Assembly: GCA_004555245.1 (NCBI GenBank)
Contig: SFIS01000019.1
Span: 1-59,424, forward strand
Source: Bacteroidales bacterium
Lineage (GTDB): Bacteria; Bacteroidota; Bacteroidia; Bacteroidales; Bacteroidaceae
Direction of reading: 5' to 3'
Length of the DNA stretch: 59,424 bases
The notes below the pieces were generated by a model. It made no database searches, was not told where the DNA came from, and was given only the letters and a program-made list of their open reading frames with translations. Numbering within the stretch: the first letter of the stretch is position 1; each line of letters opens with the position of its first letter. Below, one piece after another: positions 52,475-59,424 of this stretch. The position numbers and the translations under genes are program-made.

Positions 52475-53905
52475 TCATTTTATGTTGTCCACCCATGAGA
52501 ATATGCGGTGCCATCTGATGCCTGAGAATCCTCCGCGGTCGGGGTCTGACGACCACCAGATGAAGAGCGGTTTGCCTACGATATGGTCTTCCGGCACAAA
52601 GCCCCAGTATCTTGAATCGGCGGAGTTGTGGCGGTTGTCGCCCATCATCCAGTAGTAGTCCATCTTGAACGTGTAGCTGTCCTGCTGTTTCCCGTTGATG
52701 ATGATCTTCCCGTCGGCAGTCACCTTAAGGTCGTTGCCCTCGTATGTTCGTATGGGGCGTTCGTAGATGGCGATGTTGCTGATGTCGAGTTTCACGGACT
52801 TTCCTTTAGCCGGAATCCAAACGGGTCCGTAGTTGTCGCGTGTCCAGTGAGTGCGTGCGTTGAGGGGGTAGAGGTCTCCTGTCGGTGCGTCTTCGTTCAG
52901 GCGTATGTCCTGCACGATGTCCTTGCGCGACTTCAGCACAGCTGCTGCGTGTTTCGTCAGTGGCATACATCCCAGCTGGTTGAGCTGTGTGATGTCTTCT
53001 ACGGAAATGGACAGATCTTTCATCAGTTCTTCCGGCATCTGCGCCTTTAGTTTCACGTAGTAGGTATATTGCACGTTCTGCGGTTCTTTCAGCGGTTTGC
53101 CGTCGGTGTATATGATGCGGTTCTTTATCTCGAGCTTCTGTCCGGGCAGTCCCACGCAACGTTTCACATAGTTCTCGCGTCGGTCAACGGGTCGTGTTAT
53201 GATGTCCCCGTATTCGTTGGGGTTGTTTTTGATATAGTCCTTTCCGGCATTGTAGAATGTTTCGAGCAACTGTCTCTGCTGCATCGTGTTGAGGCTGTCG
53301 ATGTGTGTATCGACCTGCACGAGCTGCTGTCCGAAAGAGTATGCCATCTGGTAGAAGTCTGCCGCCTGCCATCTCTCGTCAGAAACGAGAGTGTCTCCAG
53401 CGGGATAGTTGAAGACGACGATGTCGTTCTGCTCAATCTTTCCCAGCCCTTTCACGCGTCTATAGTCCCATTGCGGCCATTCTATGTACGACTTGCATCC
53501 GAAGATGGGCAGAGTGTGCTGTGTGAGTGGCATGGTGAGTGGAGTCTGCGGAATGCGCGGTCCGTAGCTCACTTTCGATACGCAGAGGTAGTCTCCCGTG
53601 AGCAGTGATTTCTCTAACGAGCTTGACGGTATGACGTAGTTCTGGAAGAAGAAGAGGTTGATGAAATAGACGGCGACGAGCGCGAAGACGAGTGCATCGA
53701 CCCACGACATGATGAAGCGTGTGGGGCCTTCGGCGTCTTTCCACCATTGCCAGTTTATCTTCTTCGAGATGTATGCGTCGTAGATGAACGGCAGCACTAT
53801 GAGGCCCATCCATGATTCTACCCAGTAGAGGAAGAGGAGGTAGAGCAGGGCGACGATGACGAACTTCGCCCACTGCATTGTCTTGTTTTCTTTTTTCTTT
53901 ATCAT
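52475..53905 (-). CDS. lepB: Signal peptidase I
   Basis: The 476-residue membrane enzyme cleaves signal peptides after export. It is larger than the 300-residue E. coli type, as usual in Bacteroidetes. N-terminal helices span about 12-30 and 65-88. The serine motif reads VIPSSSLEKSLLTGDYLCVS (Ser96 by position), with Met of the usual PSGSM replaced by Leu. The lysine motif is DRRENYVKRCVGLPGQ, and YYWMMGDNRHNSADSRYWGF is the C-terminal signature. The start could be at 53905 or nine codons later (MQWAKF). It lies downstream of dapB in a minus-strand run (axe, dapB, lepB, WbqC-like). Confidence 0.92.
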   Translation of the reverse strand: MIKKKENKTMQWAKFVIVALLYLLFLYWVESWMGLIVLPFIYDAYISKKINWQWWKDAEGPTRFIMSWVDALVFALVAVYFINLFFFQNYVIPSSSLEKSLLTGDYLCVSKVSYGPRIPQTPLTMPLTQHTLPIFGCKSYIEWPQWDYRRVKGLGKIEQNDIVVFNYPAGDTLVSDERWQAADFYQMAYSFGQQLVQVDTHIDSLNTMQQRQLLETFYNAGKDYIKNNPNEYGDIITRPVDRRENYVKRCVGLPGQKLEIKNRIIYTDGKPLKEPQNVQYTYYVKLKAQMPEELMKDLSISVEDITQLNQLGCMPLTKHAAAVLKSRKDIVQDIRLNEDAPTGDLYPLNARTHWTRDNYGPVWIPAKGKSVKLDISNIAIYERPIRTYEGNDLKVTADGKIIINGKQQDSYTFKMDYYWMMGDNRHNSADSRYWGFVPEDHIVGKPLFIWWSSDPDRGGFSGIRWHRIFSWVDNIK

Positions 53906-54000
53906 CTTTGAAAGTGTCTTGTTTCTCTTTCTTAGACATCCTTTGCCGGCTGAAAACTACATCCTCGTGCCAGAAAGTTTTCAGTCGCTGCTGTGGCGTG

Positions 54001-54756
54001 TCAGAATCTGAACATGTCGTCGATTGTCAGCAGTCCGGAGTGTGTGTGTGTGTATTCTGCTGCGAGCACCGCTCCGAGCGCGAAACCCTGTCTGCCGTGT
54101 GCGTCGTGCGTGATGGTTATGCAGTCAGCCTCGCTGTCGTATTTTATGGTATGTATTCCCGGCACTTCCCCTTCGCGTATGCTGTTGATGGTGAGTTTTG
54201 CGGGGTCGTTGCCTTCAGCCGGTGTCACGGAGCCGTCAGGGTTCTTCACCGTGCCGGTCTGCCATCCCGTCTTTCTGTCGAGGCGTTCGACGATCTGTTC
54301 GGCGAGTGTGATGCCGGTTCCCGACGGGTGGTCGAGCTTGTGTATGTGGTGTGTCTCCGTCTCTTCCACGTCATATTGTGCGAAAGAGTTCATGATGCCG
54401 GCGAGATACCTGTTGACGGCCGAGAAGATGGCGACGCCTATTGAGAAGTTCGACGCCCAGAAGAGTGTCTTCCCTTCTTCGCGGCATGCTCTGCGCACGT
54501 CGTCGCCGTGTTCGCTGAGCCATCCTGTCGATCCTGACACCACTTTCACGCCTGCCTGCCATGCGCGCAGATAGTTGCCGTATGCTACGTGTGGTGCTGT
54601 GAACTCTATTGCCACATCGGCAGAGGCGAACTCGGGCGAGTTGAAATCCTCCTGGTTGTCGATGTCGATGATGCTTACTATTTCGTGGCCGCGGCTGCGA
54701 GCTATCTGCTCTATCATGTGGCCCATCTTGCCGTATCCTATAAGTGCTATTTTCAT
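54001..54756 (-). CDS. dapB: 4-hydroxy-tetrahydrodipicolinate reductase
   Basis: The 251-residue enzyme reduces HTPA to tetrahydrodipicolinate in lysine and diaminopimelate synthesis. The nucleotide-binding start is MKIALIGYGKMGHMIEQIAR, followed by VVSGSTGWLSEHG, and the catalytic segment ETHHIHKLDHPSGTGITLAE with the conserved His-His and Lys. The C-terminal INSIREGEVPGIHTIKYDSE fits too. It is slightly shorter than the E. coli enzyme, as in other Bacteroidetes. It lies 27 bp after the esterase gene and 95 bp before lepB. Confidence 0.95.
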   Translation of the reverse strand: MKIALIGYGKMGHMIEQIARSRGHEIVSIIDIDNQEDFNSPEFASADVAIEFTAPHVAYGNYLRAWQAGVKVVSGSTGWLSEHGDDVRRACREEGKTLFWASNFSIGVAIFSAVNRYLAGIMNSFAQYDVEETETHHIHKLDHPSGTGITLAEQIVERLDRKTGWQTGTVKNPDGSVTPAEGNDPAKLTINSIREGEVPGIHTIKYDSEADCITITHDAHGRQGFALGAVLAAEYTHTHSGLLTIDDMFRF

Positions 54757-54783
54757 ACTTTTAAATTTGTCACCTATAATAAT

Positions 54784-55617
54784 TTAAAAACTCATGAGCC
54801 ATGCCTTCAGTTCCTGCAGCATCTCAGCGTGGAACTGGAACGACGGTCTGATGCCCCATCCGTGTCCGCCGGTGGGATAGACGTGCAGCGAGGCGGGCAC
54901 GTCATGCCTGTAGCATTCAAAATAGTAGTTGAAGCCGTTGGCTGCCGGCACCACCGTGTCGTCGTCAGAGAGTGCCACCCACGCCCTCGGCGTCTTCCGC
55001 GTCACCTGCATGTCGTTGGAGAAGAGCTGCTCGTCTTTCTTCCTTGCGTTCTTGCCGAGGAAGTTGTCGTGCGAACCTTTGTGCGAGAAGCCGGGGTCCA
55101 TCGTGATGACGGGGTAGAAGAGCACCTGGAAGTCGGGCAGACTTGCGCCCGTAGAGTGTGTGGCTATGGTGGAAGCGAGGTGTCCGCCTGCCGACGAGCC
55201 CATGATGCCCACGGCGTCGGGGTTGATGTTCCACGACTTTGCGTTGGCGCGCACAAGCTGTATTGCAGCCTCCGCATCCTCTACCGGCACTTTATGGTTG
55301 CCGTTCGGCATACGGTAGTGCAGCACGACGGCGGCGATGCCCATGTTGTTGAAGAACGGAGCCCAGTCCAAGCCCTCATGGTTCATGGCGAGATGCGAGT
55401 ATCCGCCGCCCGGACAGATCACGATGGCTTTGCCGCACGAGCGGCGTGCGTCGGGCAGGAACACCTGCACCCATGCCGTGTCTTGTGGGTTGCCGTTCTT
55501 GTGAGGTGCGCCTTTCTCCCAGAGGTTTATCCTGAACCCCTGGTTTGTCTTCGCTGCGCCAACGGCGCCAAGCATTGTCAACAGGAGACATGCCATACAG
55601 ATTATTCGTTTCGTCAT
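54784..55617 (-). CDS. Secreted alpha/beta-hydrolase, acetyl-xylan-esterase-like
   Basis: The 277-residue protein has a signal peptide (ICMACLLLTMLGAVGAA). The fold marks are AIVICPGGGYSHLAMNHEGL (oxyanion HGG-like), VGIMGSSAGGHLASTIATHS with the catalytic serine in GSSAGG, LSDDDTVVPAANGFNYYFEC for the acid, and VYPTGGHGWGI for the histidine. Such esterases deacetylate xylan or other glycans or act on small esters. It is first in the minus-strand run; a TAAATTTG promoter element lies at 55665-55672, about 48 bp upstream. Confidence 0.85.
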   Translation of the reverse strand: MTKRIICMACLLLTMLGAVGAAKTNQGFRINLWEKGAPHKNGNPQDTAWVQVFLPDARRSCGKAIVICPGGGYSHLAMNHEGLDWAPFFNNMGIAAVVLHYRMPNGNHKVPVEDAEAAIQLVRANAKSWNINPDAVGIMGSSAGGHLASTIATHSTGASLPDFQVLFYPVITMDPGFSHKGSHDNFLGKNARKKDEQLFSNDMQVTRKTPRAWVALSDDDTVVPAANGFNYYFECYRHDVPASLHVYPTGGHGWGIRPSFQFHAEMLQELKAWLMSF

Positions 55618-55664
55618 AGTATGTTGGTGTTTGTCTGACGGTTTGTGTGTGCCGTACCAATCTG

Positions 55665-55672
55665 CAAATTTA
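55665..55672 (-). promoter_or_regulatory. -7 element of the esterase-dapB transcript
   Basis: On the minus strand TAAATTTG fits TAnnTTTG. Confidence 0.55.
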
Positions 55673-55824
55673 ACATATTTGTCTCACACGCCAATCCATA
55701 CCATCCTATATTTATAATAATTTAACCAGCCTGCCCGCTCCCCGCCCGGCACGTGAAATGTAAGGAGGCGGCATTTGTAACAAAATTGTAATATTCATGT
55801 AACATCATAGCAAAACACCGTGGA

Positions 55825-55832
55825 TAATTTTG
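55825..55832 (+). promoter_or_regulatory. -7 element upstream of the small membrane peptide and phosphate transporter
   Basis: TAATTTTG fits the pattern and lies 46 bp before the ATG of the 40-residue gene. Confidence 0.6.
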
Positions 55833-55878
55833 CAGCGTGAAAACGACTTCCCGTTCTTCATCTTAAAAACCAACACCT

Positions 55879-56001
55879 ATGATTGTTATGGAATACAAGA
55901 AAGCGAAGAAGCTGCAGCGCTGTTATGACATCCTGCGCGTCGCGCTGCTCTGCGTAATGATTATTATACTATATTTCATGTTGTTACTTTCCAAGAGCTG
56001 A
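55879..56001 (+). CDS. 40-residue single-pass membrane peptide
   Basis: The frame (MIVMEYKKAKKLQRCYDILR, then a hydrophobic stretch VALLCVMIIILYFMLLLSKS) makes a basic N-terminus and one membrane helix of about 18 residues. A promoter lies upstream, and the phosphate transporter starts 32 bp after the stop, so the two are probably co-transcribed. This looks like a small regulatory or accessory subunit, by analogy with other transporter-linked membrane peptides, but no family is recognised. It is too short for most gene finders. A start at the fourth codon (MEYKKAKK) is also possible. Confidence 0.55.
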   Translation: MIVMEYKKAKKLQRCYDILRVALLCVMIIILYFMLLLSKS

Positions 56002-56033
56002 CAACCTGCCAGCCCGTAAAAACCCAAATTATC

Positions 56034-58370
56034 GTGGACATCATCTATTTAGGCATCGTAGTGTTCCTTATCGTCCTCGCCCTCTTCGACCTTGTCGTGG
56101 GCGTGAGCAACGATGCAGTCAACTTCCTCAATTCCGCCATCGGCGCAAAGGTGGCACGTTTCCGCACCATAGTCCTCGTGGCAGCCGTCGGCGTCTTTGC
56201 CGGCGCCGCTCTCAGCAACGGCATGATGGATGTGGCGCGCCACGGCATCATGATGCCGGAGTATTTCTCTTTCAACGACGTGATGTGCGTCTTCCTCGCC
56301 GTGATGGTGACAGATGTCATCCTTCTCGACATCTTCAACACGCTCGGCATGCCGACCTCCACTACAGTCAGCATGGTCTTCGAGCTCCTCGGCGGCGCCT
56401 TCGCCATCGCCCTGCTGCACATCGCACACGGCGCTACCGGTGCTGACGGCACGCTCCTCACGCTGGGCGACATGCTCAACACGGAGAAGGCGCTGAGTGT
56501 CATCCTCGCCATCTTCCTCAGCGTCGCCGTCGCCTTCTTCTTCGGAACAATAGTGCAGTGGGTGGCGCGCCTCGTCTTCACCTTCACCTACCGCGTCAAC
56601 GGCGTCACCACCGACGCCTCGGGCGAGATGGGCGGCAGGCTGTCGTCGTCGGTGAAGATAGGCGTCTTCTCGGGCATCGCCGTCACCAGCATCATCTGGT
56701 TCCTCCTCATCAACGGTCTGAAGAGCTCGTCGCTGATGACACCTGAGCTGAAGGCCGCCGTCAACGACAACGCCGCCGTCATCCTCGTCGGAGGCGTGGC
56801 ATTCTTCTCTGTCATAATGACAATCCTCAGTTCGTTCAAGCTGCCGGTGCTGAAAGGCGTGGTGCTGCTCGGAACATTCGCCCTCGCCATGGCGTTTGCC
56901 GGCAACGACCTCGTCAACTTCATCGGCGTGCCGCTCACGGGTCTCGAATCCTACAACGACTATATCGCCAACGGCAACGGCGACGCCAACGCCTTCATGA
57001 TGGATAGCCTGATGGGCAGCGCGCAGACGCCGCCCGCCTATCTCCTCTTCGCCGGCGTTGTCATGGTGCTTGCGCTCGTATTCTCGAAGAAGGCCCAGAA
57101 CGTCGTGAAGACCAGTGTCGATCTCAGCCGTCAGGACGAGGGCGACGAGATGTTCGGCTCGTCAGCTGTCGCACGCGTCCTCGTACGCTCCACCAACCGT
57201 ATGTCGTCACGCATCACGTCGCTCATCCCGCAGTCCGTACGCCAGTGGACAGATTCGCGCTTCAACTCTGATGCCGCCGTGCTGCCTGCCGGCGCCGCCT
57301 TCGACCATATCCGCGCCGCCGTCAACCTTGTCCTCGCCGGACTTCTTGTCGCCGTCGGCACATCATTCAAGCTCCCTCTCTCAACCACCTACGTCACCTT
57401 CATGGTGGCTATGGGCTCGTCGCTCGCCGACAGGGCATGGACACGCGAGAGTGCCGTGTTCCGCATCACGGGCGTCATCTCCGTCATCGGCGGATGGTTC
57501 ATCACGGCCGGAGTGGCTTTCATCGTCTGCTTCCTCGTCACTAACATCATGTTCTTCGGAAGCTACGTCGCCATGGTCATCGCCGTCATCATCGCCGTCA
57601 CGCTCATCATACGCAGCAATGTCTCCTATGCGACGCAGAAGAAAGAGACCCCGAAGCAGGACCTCATCTTCCGCGACCTCATCCGCTCGCACGACCCGGC
57701 AGAGCGGTGGGCTCTCCTCGGCGAGCACATCCGCGAGTGCGACCGCCAGCACCTGCAGTTTGTCATGGATGCCTACGTCAGGATGACCGACGCCTTCTTC
57801 TATGAAGAATACCGTCCGCTGCGCCGCCTCGCCACCGAGATAGAAGACCAGCGCAAGCAGCTGAAGCGCCAGCGCCGCCGCGAAATCATCGCCATGCGGC
57901 GTGTTGACGCCATCCTCGCCGTAGAGCGCAACACATGGTATTTCCTTGCCAACAACGCCATCGGGCAGATGATCTACTGTCTGAAACGCATCAACGAGCC
58001 GTGCCGCGAGCATATCGGCAACAATTTCCTGCCCGTCAGCGGAGAATACGTCAGCTCGTTCATAAGCCTGCGCAACGAGGTTGTACGCCTCTACGAGCGC
58101 ACACAGCGCTTCATCGCCGCCGATCCAACCGAACGCGCGGCGCAGGGCTTCATGCTGCAGGGCGACCAGATACGCAGCGACGCCACCTCGCTACAGGCCT
58201 CGCTCTCACGCTATCGCAAGCAGATTATCGACGACATACAGCACAACCATGTGAACATCGAGTCGATGACCGTCTTCCTCAACATCGTGCAGGAATCGCA
58301 GGAGCTTCTCGGCTCGCTCCGTCACGCCGTGCGCGGCATTGAACCGCCTCCGCACCATCCCTCCCCGTAA
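56034..58370 (+). CDS. Inorganic phosphate transporter (PiT family) with C-terminal PhoU-like domain
   Basis: The 778-residue protein begins at GTG (56034). The two PiT signatures are seen: GVSNDAVNFLNSAIGAKVAR near the N-terminus and FAGNDLVNFIGVPLTGLESY near residue 290. About ten to twelve membrane helices run to about residue 530. From about 540 a helical soluble domain (FRDLIRSHDPAERWALLGEH, RQLKRQRRREIIAMRRVDAI-like segments) resembles PhoU. PiT proteins take up phosphate driven by sodium or proton. The fusion suggests the transporter carries its own regulatory domain. The upstream 40-residue peptide is likely in the same transcript; a strong terminator follows. Confidence 0.88.
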   Translation: MDIIYLGIVVFLIVLALFDLVVGVSNDAVNFLNSAIGAKVARFRTIVLVAAVGVFAGAALSNGMMDVARHGIMMPEYFSFNDVMCVFLAVMVTDVILLDIFNTLGMPTSTTVSMVFELLGGAFAIALLHIAHGATGADGTLLTLGDMLNTEKALSVILAIFLSVAVAFFFGTIVQWVARLVFTFTYRVNGVTTDASGEMGGRLSSSVKIGVFSGIAVTSIIWFLLINGLKSSSLMTPELKAAVNDNAAVILVGGVAFFSVIMTILSSFKLPVLKGVVLLGTFALAMAFAGNDLVNFIGVPLTGLESYNDYIANGNGDANAFMMDSLMGSAQTPPAYLLFAGVVMVLALVFSKKAQNVVKTSVDLSRQDEGDEMFGSSAVARVLVRSTNRMSSRITSLIPQSVRQWTDSRFNSDAAVLPAGAAFDHIRAAVNLVLAGLLVAVGTSFKLPLSTTYVTFMVAMGSSLADRAWTRESAVFRITGVISVIGGWFITAGVAFIVCFLVTNIMFFGSYVAMVIAVIIAVTLIIRSNVSYATQKKETPKQDLIFRDLIRSHDPAERWALLGEHIRECDRQHLQFVMDAYVRMTDAFFYEEYRPLRRLATEIEDQRKQLKRQRRREIIAMRRVDAILAVERNTWYFLANNAIGQMIYCLKRINEPCREHIGNNFLPVSGEYVSSFISLRNEVVRLYERTQRFIAADPTERAAQGFMLQGDQIRSDATSLQASLSRYRKQIIDDIQHNHVNIESMTVFLNIVQESQELLGSLRHAVRGIEPPPHHPSP

Positions 58371-58375
58371 CGTCA

Positions 58376-58424
58376 GACGGGAGACAGACACCCGCCCGTG
58401 TCCGTCTCCCGTCCGTCGTTTTTC
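58376..58424 (+). terminator. Terminator of the phosphate transporter gene
   Basis: GACGGGAGACAGACAC pairs with GTGTCCGTCTCCCGTC (one mismatch, 58376-58413), followed by TTTTTC. Confidence 0.85.
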
Positions 58425-58464
58425 TTTTCTATCCTCTGCCGTCCGCCTCCTGAAACCATGTCAA

Positions 58465-58923
58465 GATAGTACAATCCGCCACCCGGAAAAGTGTGGATAT
58501 GATACTGTCTTGACACGGAAATACCGCCGTGAGATGCGTTGCGCCTTCCCGAGACCGATTTCTTGGAGATTGTCCGCCGTTTTTCTGCTTCTTGTGTATG
58601 TCGCTGACATTCAGTGTAGTATGCGGATTTTACATTTTCAGCCGTATCTTCCGTCCGTCAAATACCGTGCGAAATGCTTGCAAAACAGTCAATCTTGACC
58701 CGCAAGATAGTCAATCTTGGCTTGCAAAATAGTCAACCTTGGCTTGCAAAATAGTCAATCTTGCAGCCTCACTTTGACTTTCTTGCACATGAAGACACCC
58801 GAAACGGCGGTGCGAAAGGCTGTGTCTGCCACTCCGAACCCTGTTTTCTTGTCCCCGAAACAAGTTTTTCATGCCTTCGCCAGTGTGCGGGAAAGTGTCA
58901 GCCGGGGTGCGTATATGATACTG
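58465..58923 (-). repeat. ~459-bp dispersed intergenic element, copy D2 (inverted relative to D1)
   Basis: Read on the minus strand it follows D1: AGTATCATATACGC, CGGCTGACACTTTC, then the AAAGTCAAAGTGAGGCTGCA segment, a 22-bp array, CTGAATGTCAGCGACAT, TCGGGAAGGCG, and AGTATCATATCCACAC. It differs from D1 by having four array units instead of three. No supported gene lies in it. Confidence 0.8.
58676..58763. repeat. 22-bp tandem array, 4 copies, inside D2
   Basis: Units of exactly 22 bp (GCTTGCAAAATAGTCAATCT plus TG) start at 58676, 58698, 58720 and 58742. Confidence 0.9.
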
Positions 58924-59251
58924 TAATAACGGGAAAAGCGGCATGGGAATGTCTTCCGCAACAGTATTTCCTGCCTGTTGTCTTGAACGAATCTACATTC
59001 TGTCTATGCCTTGCAACATCCCAAGCTTCACTTCCGGGTGCCTCCGCCGGATGTGGTATAGTGGGCTTTGAGCCTATGCCTTTTGCCCTTTCAGCAATAT
59101 TGATGTACTTTTTACAACTCTATATTTTATCCACTCTTTTTTCTCTTCGTGAATAATATAAACAGTTGATAATCATGTTTGTAAATGTTTGTTGGTCTTA
59201 GAACAATCCACTTTTTGAATTGTAATCAAATCTTTGTGTGCAAAAATATAT
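58924..59251. other. Intergenic region before the susC-like gene, no gene seen
   Basis: The stretch is AT-rich toward its right end. Frames crossing it lack signal peptides, sensible starts or recognised motifs. I see nothing except the promoter that follows it. Confidence 0.5.
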
Positions 59252-59259
59252 TATCTTTG
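59252..59259 (+). promoter_or_regulatory. -7 element of the susC-like gene
   Basis: TATCTTTG fits TAnnTTTG, 39 bp before the ATG at 59299; TTTG at 59233-59236 is 15 bp upstream. Confidence 0.65.
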
Positions 59260-59298
59260 CAGCCAGATTATTACCTAATTTCACTAAAAACCAAACGT

Positions 59299-59424
59299 AT
59301 GAAAAGACAAAAGTATCTATTGTTTTTGCTGATGTTGTTTATGGCAATGTCCGCAATGGCTCAGAAACAACTTTTCACGGGCATAGTAAAAGATGTCCAG
59401 GGCGACCCAATTATTGGTGCGTCT
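59299..59424 (+). CDS. SusC/RagA-type TonB-dependent receptor, N-terminal fragment
   Basis: Only 42 codons lie in the window. They show a signal peptide (MKRQKYLLFLLMLFMAMSAM then AQ) followed by LFTGIVKDVQGDPIIGAS, the start of the carboxypeptidase-D-like regulatory domain found at the N-terminus of SusC-type outer-membrane transporters. Such genes open polysaccharide utilisation loci, usually with a susD partner downstream. The start is supported by the TATCTTTG promoter element 39 bp upstream. The rest of the locus is outside the window. Confidence 0.85.
   Translation, partial: MKRQKYLLFLLMLFMAMSAMAQKQLFTGIVKDVQGDPIIGAS

Noticed and set aside
59252..59424. Calling a complete polysaccharide utilisation locus at the right edge
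   Set aside because: Only 42 codons of the susC-like gene are in the window; nothing else of the locus can be seen.
1..59424. tRNA, rRNA, integrase or insertion-sequence genes
   Set aside because: No cloverleaf-like sequence, ribosomal motif, or transposase/integrase signature was seen on either strand by reading; a covariance-model or profile search would be needed to be certain.

Overview
The window reads as a chromosomal segment from a Bacteroidales bacterium, most likely Prevotellaceae-like (inference). The reasons are TAnnTTTG-type -7 promoter elements before many genes, lipoproteins with typical lipoboxes, secreted proteins ending in a T9SS-like tail (about 'SGVR...LPAGIYVI.G.KVM'), a TPR/hybrid two-component/AraC regulator, a SusC-type receptor starting at the right edge, and several Bacteroidetes-specific families (DUF4292, DUF4230, WbqC-like, TMEM43, LutABC). 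I found no tRNA, rRNA, CRISPR array, integrase or intact insertion sequence.

Layout. 1-5.9 kb: a large secreted multidomain surface protein and a truncated paralogue of it, each with a duplicated promoter, bracketed by two copies of a hairpin-rich modular repeat and followed by a 22-bp tandem array. 5.9-9.9 kb: a GH106 rhamnosidase and a GH28 polygalacturonase-like enzyme, suggesting rhamnogalacturonan breakdown. 10-16 kb: dGTPase, divergent from an operon of dut, a TPR protein, a DUF4292 lipoprotein and an EnvC-like M23 protein. 16.2-20.2 kb: a BASS-family transporter and a hybrid sensor/AraC regulator. 20.2-21.3 kb: repeats. 21.3-31.6 kb: a same-strand run of eight envelope or secreted proteins, including a BspA-type repeat protein and a TMEM43-like membrane protein. 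31.6-33.9 kb: an AT-rich segment with small peptides and an AAA/DUF4143 ATPase between two ~118-bp direct repeats.

34-37 kb: an S41 protease and a phosphoethanolamine-transferase-like sulfatase-fold enzyme. 37-42.7 kb: a DUF4230 protein, four-carbon acid sugar kinase, PdxA-type dehydrogenase and iron alcohol dehydrogenase on the minus strand, divergent from an aldehyde dehydrogenase. 43.4-46.2 kb: lutABC lactate oxidation genes, opposite gdhA. 48.3-51.7 kb: a GH2 glycosidase and an AraC regulator. 51.7-55.6 kb: WbqC-like protein, signal peptidase I, dapB and a secreted esterase. 55.9-58.4 kb: a 40-residue membrane peptide and a phosphate transporter fused to a PhoU-like domain. 59.3 kb: the start of a susC-like gene.

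Functionally, the window links polysaccharide attack (GH106, GH28, GH2, esterase, SusC) to use of small oxygenated carbon compounds (aldehyde dehydrogenase, iron alcohol dehydrogenase, tetronate kinase/PdxA, LutABC). This would suit deoxyhexose or acid-sugar catabolism through lactaldehyde and lactate, but the upper-pathway genes are not here, so that link is inference.

The most unusual content is in the intergenic DNA: a 22-bp-period tandem repeat family at four loci, a ~440-bp dispersed element in two inverted copies, three copies of a modular hairpin element, 21-bp TTCGACC/GGTCGAA palindromes, and 8-9-bp-period spacer arrays. A shared promoter-plus-leader segment also begins two otherwise unrelated surface genes.
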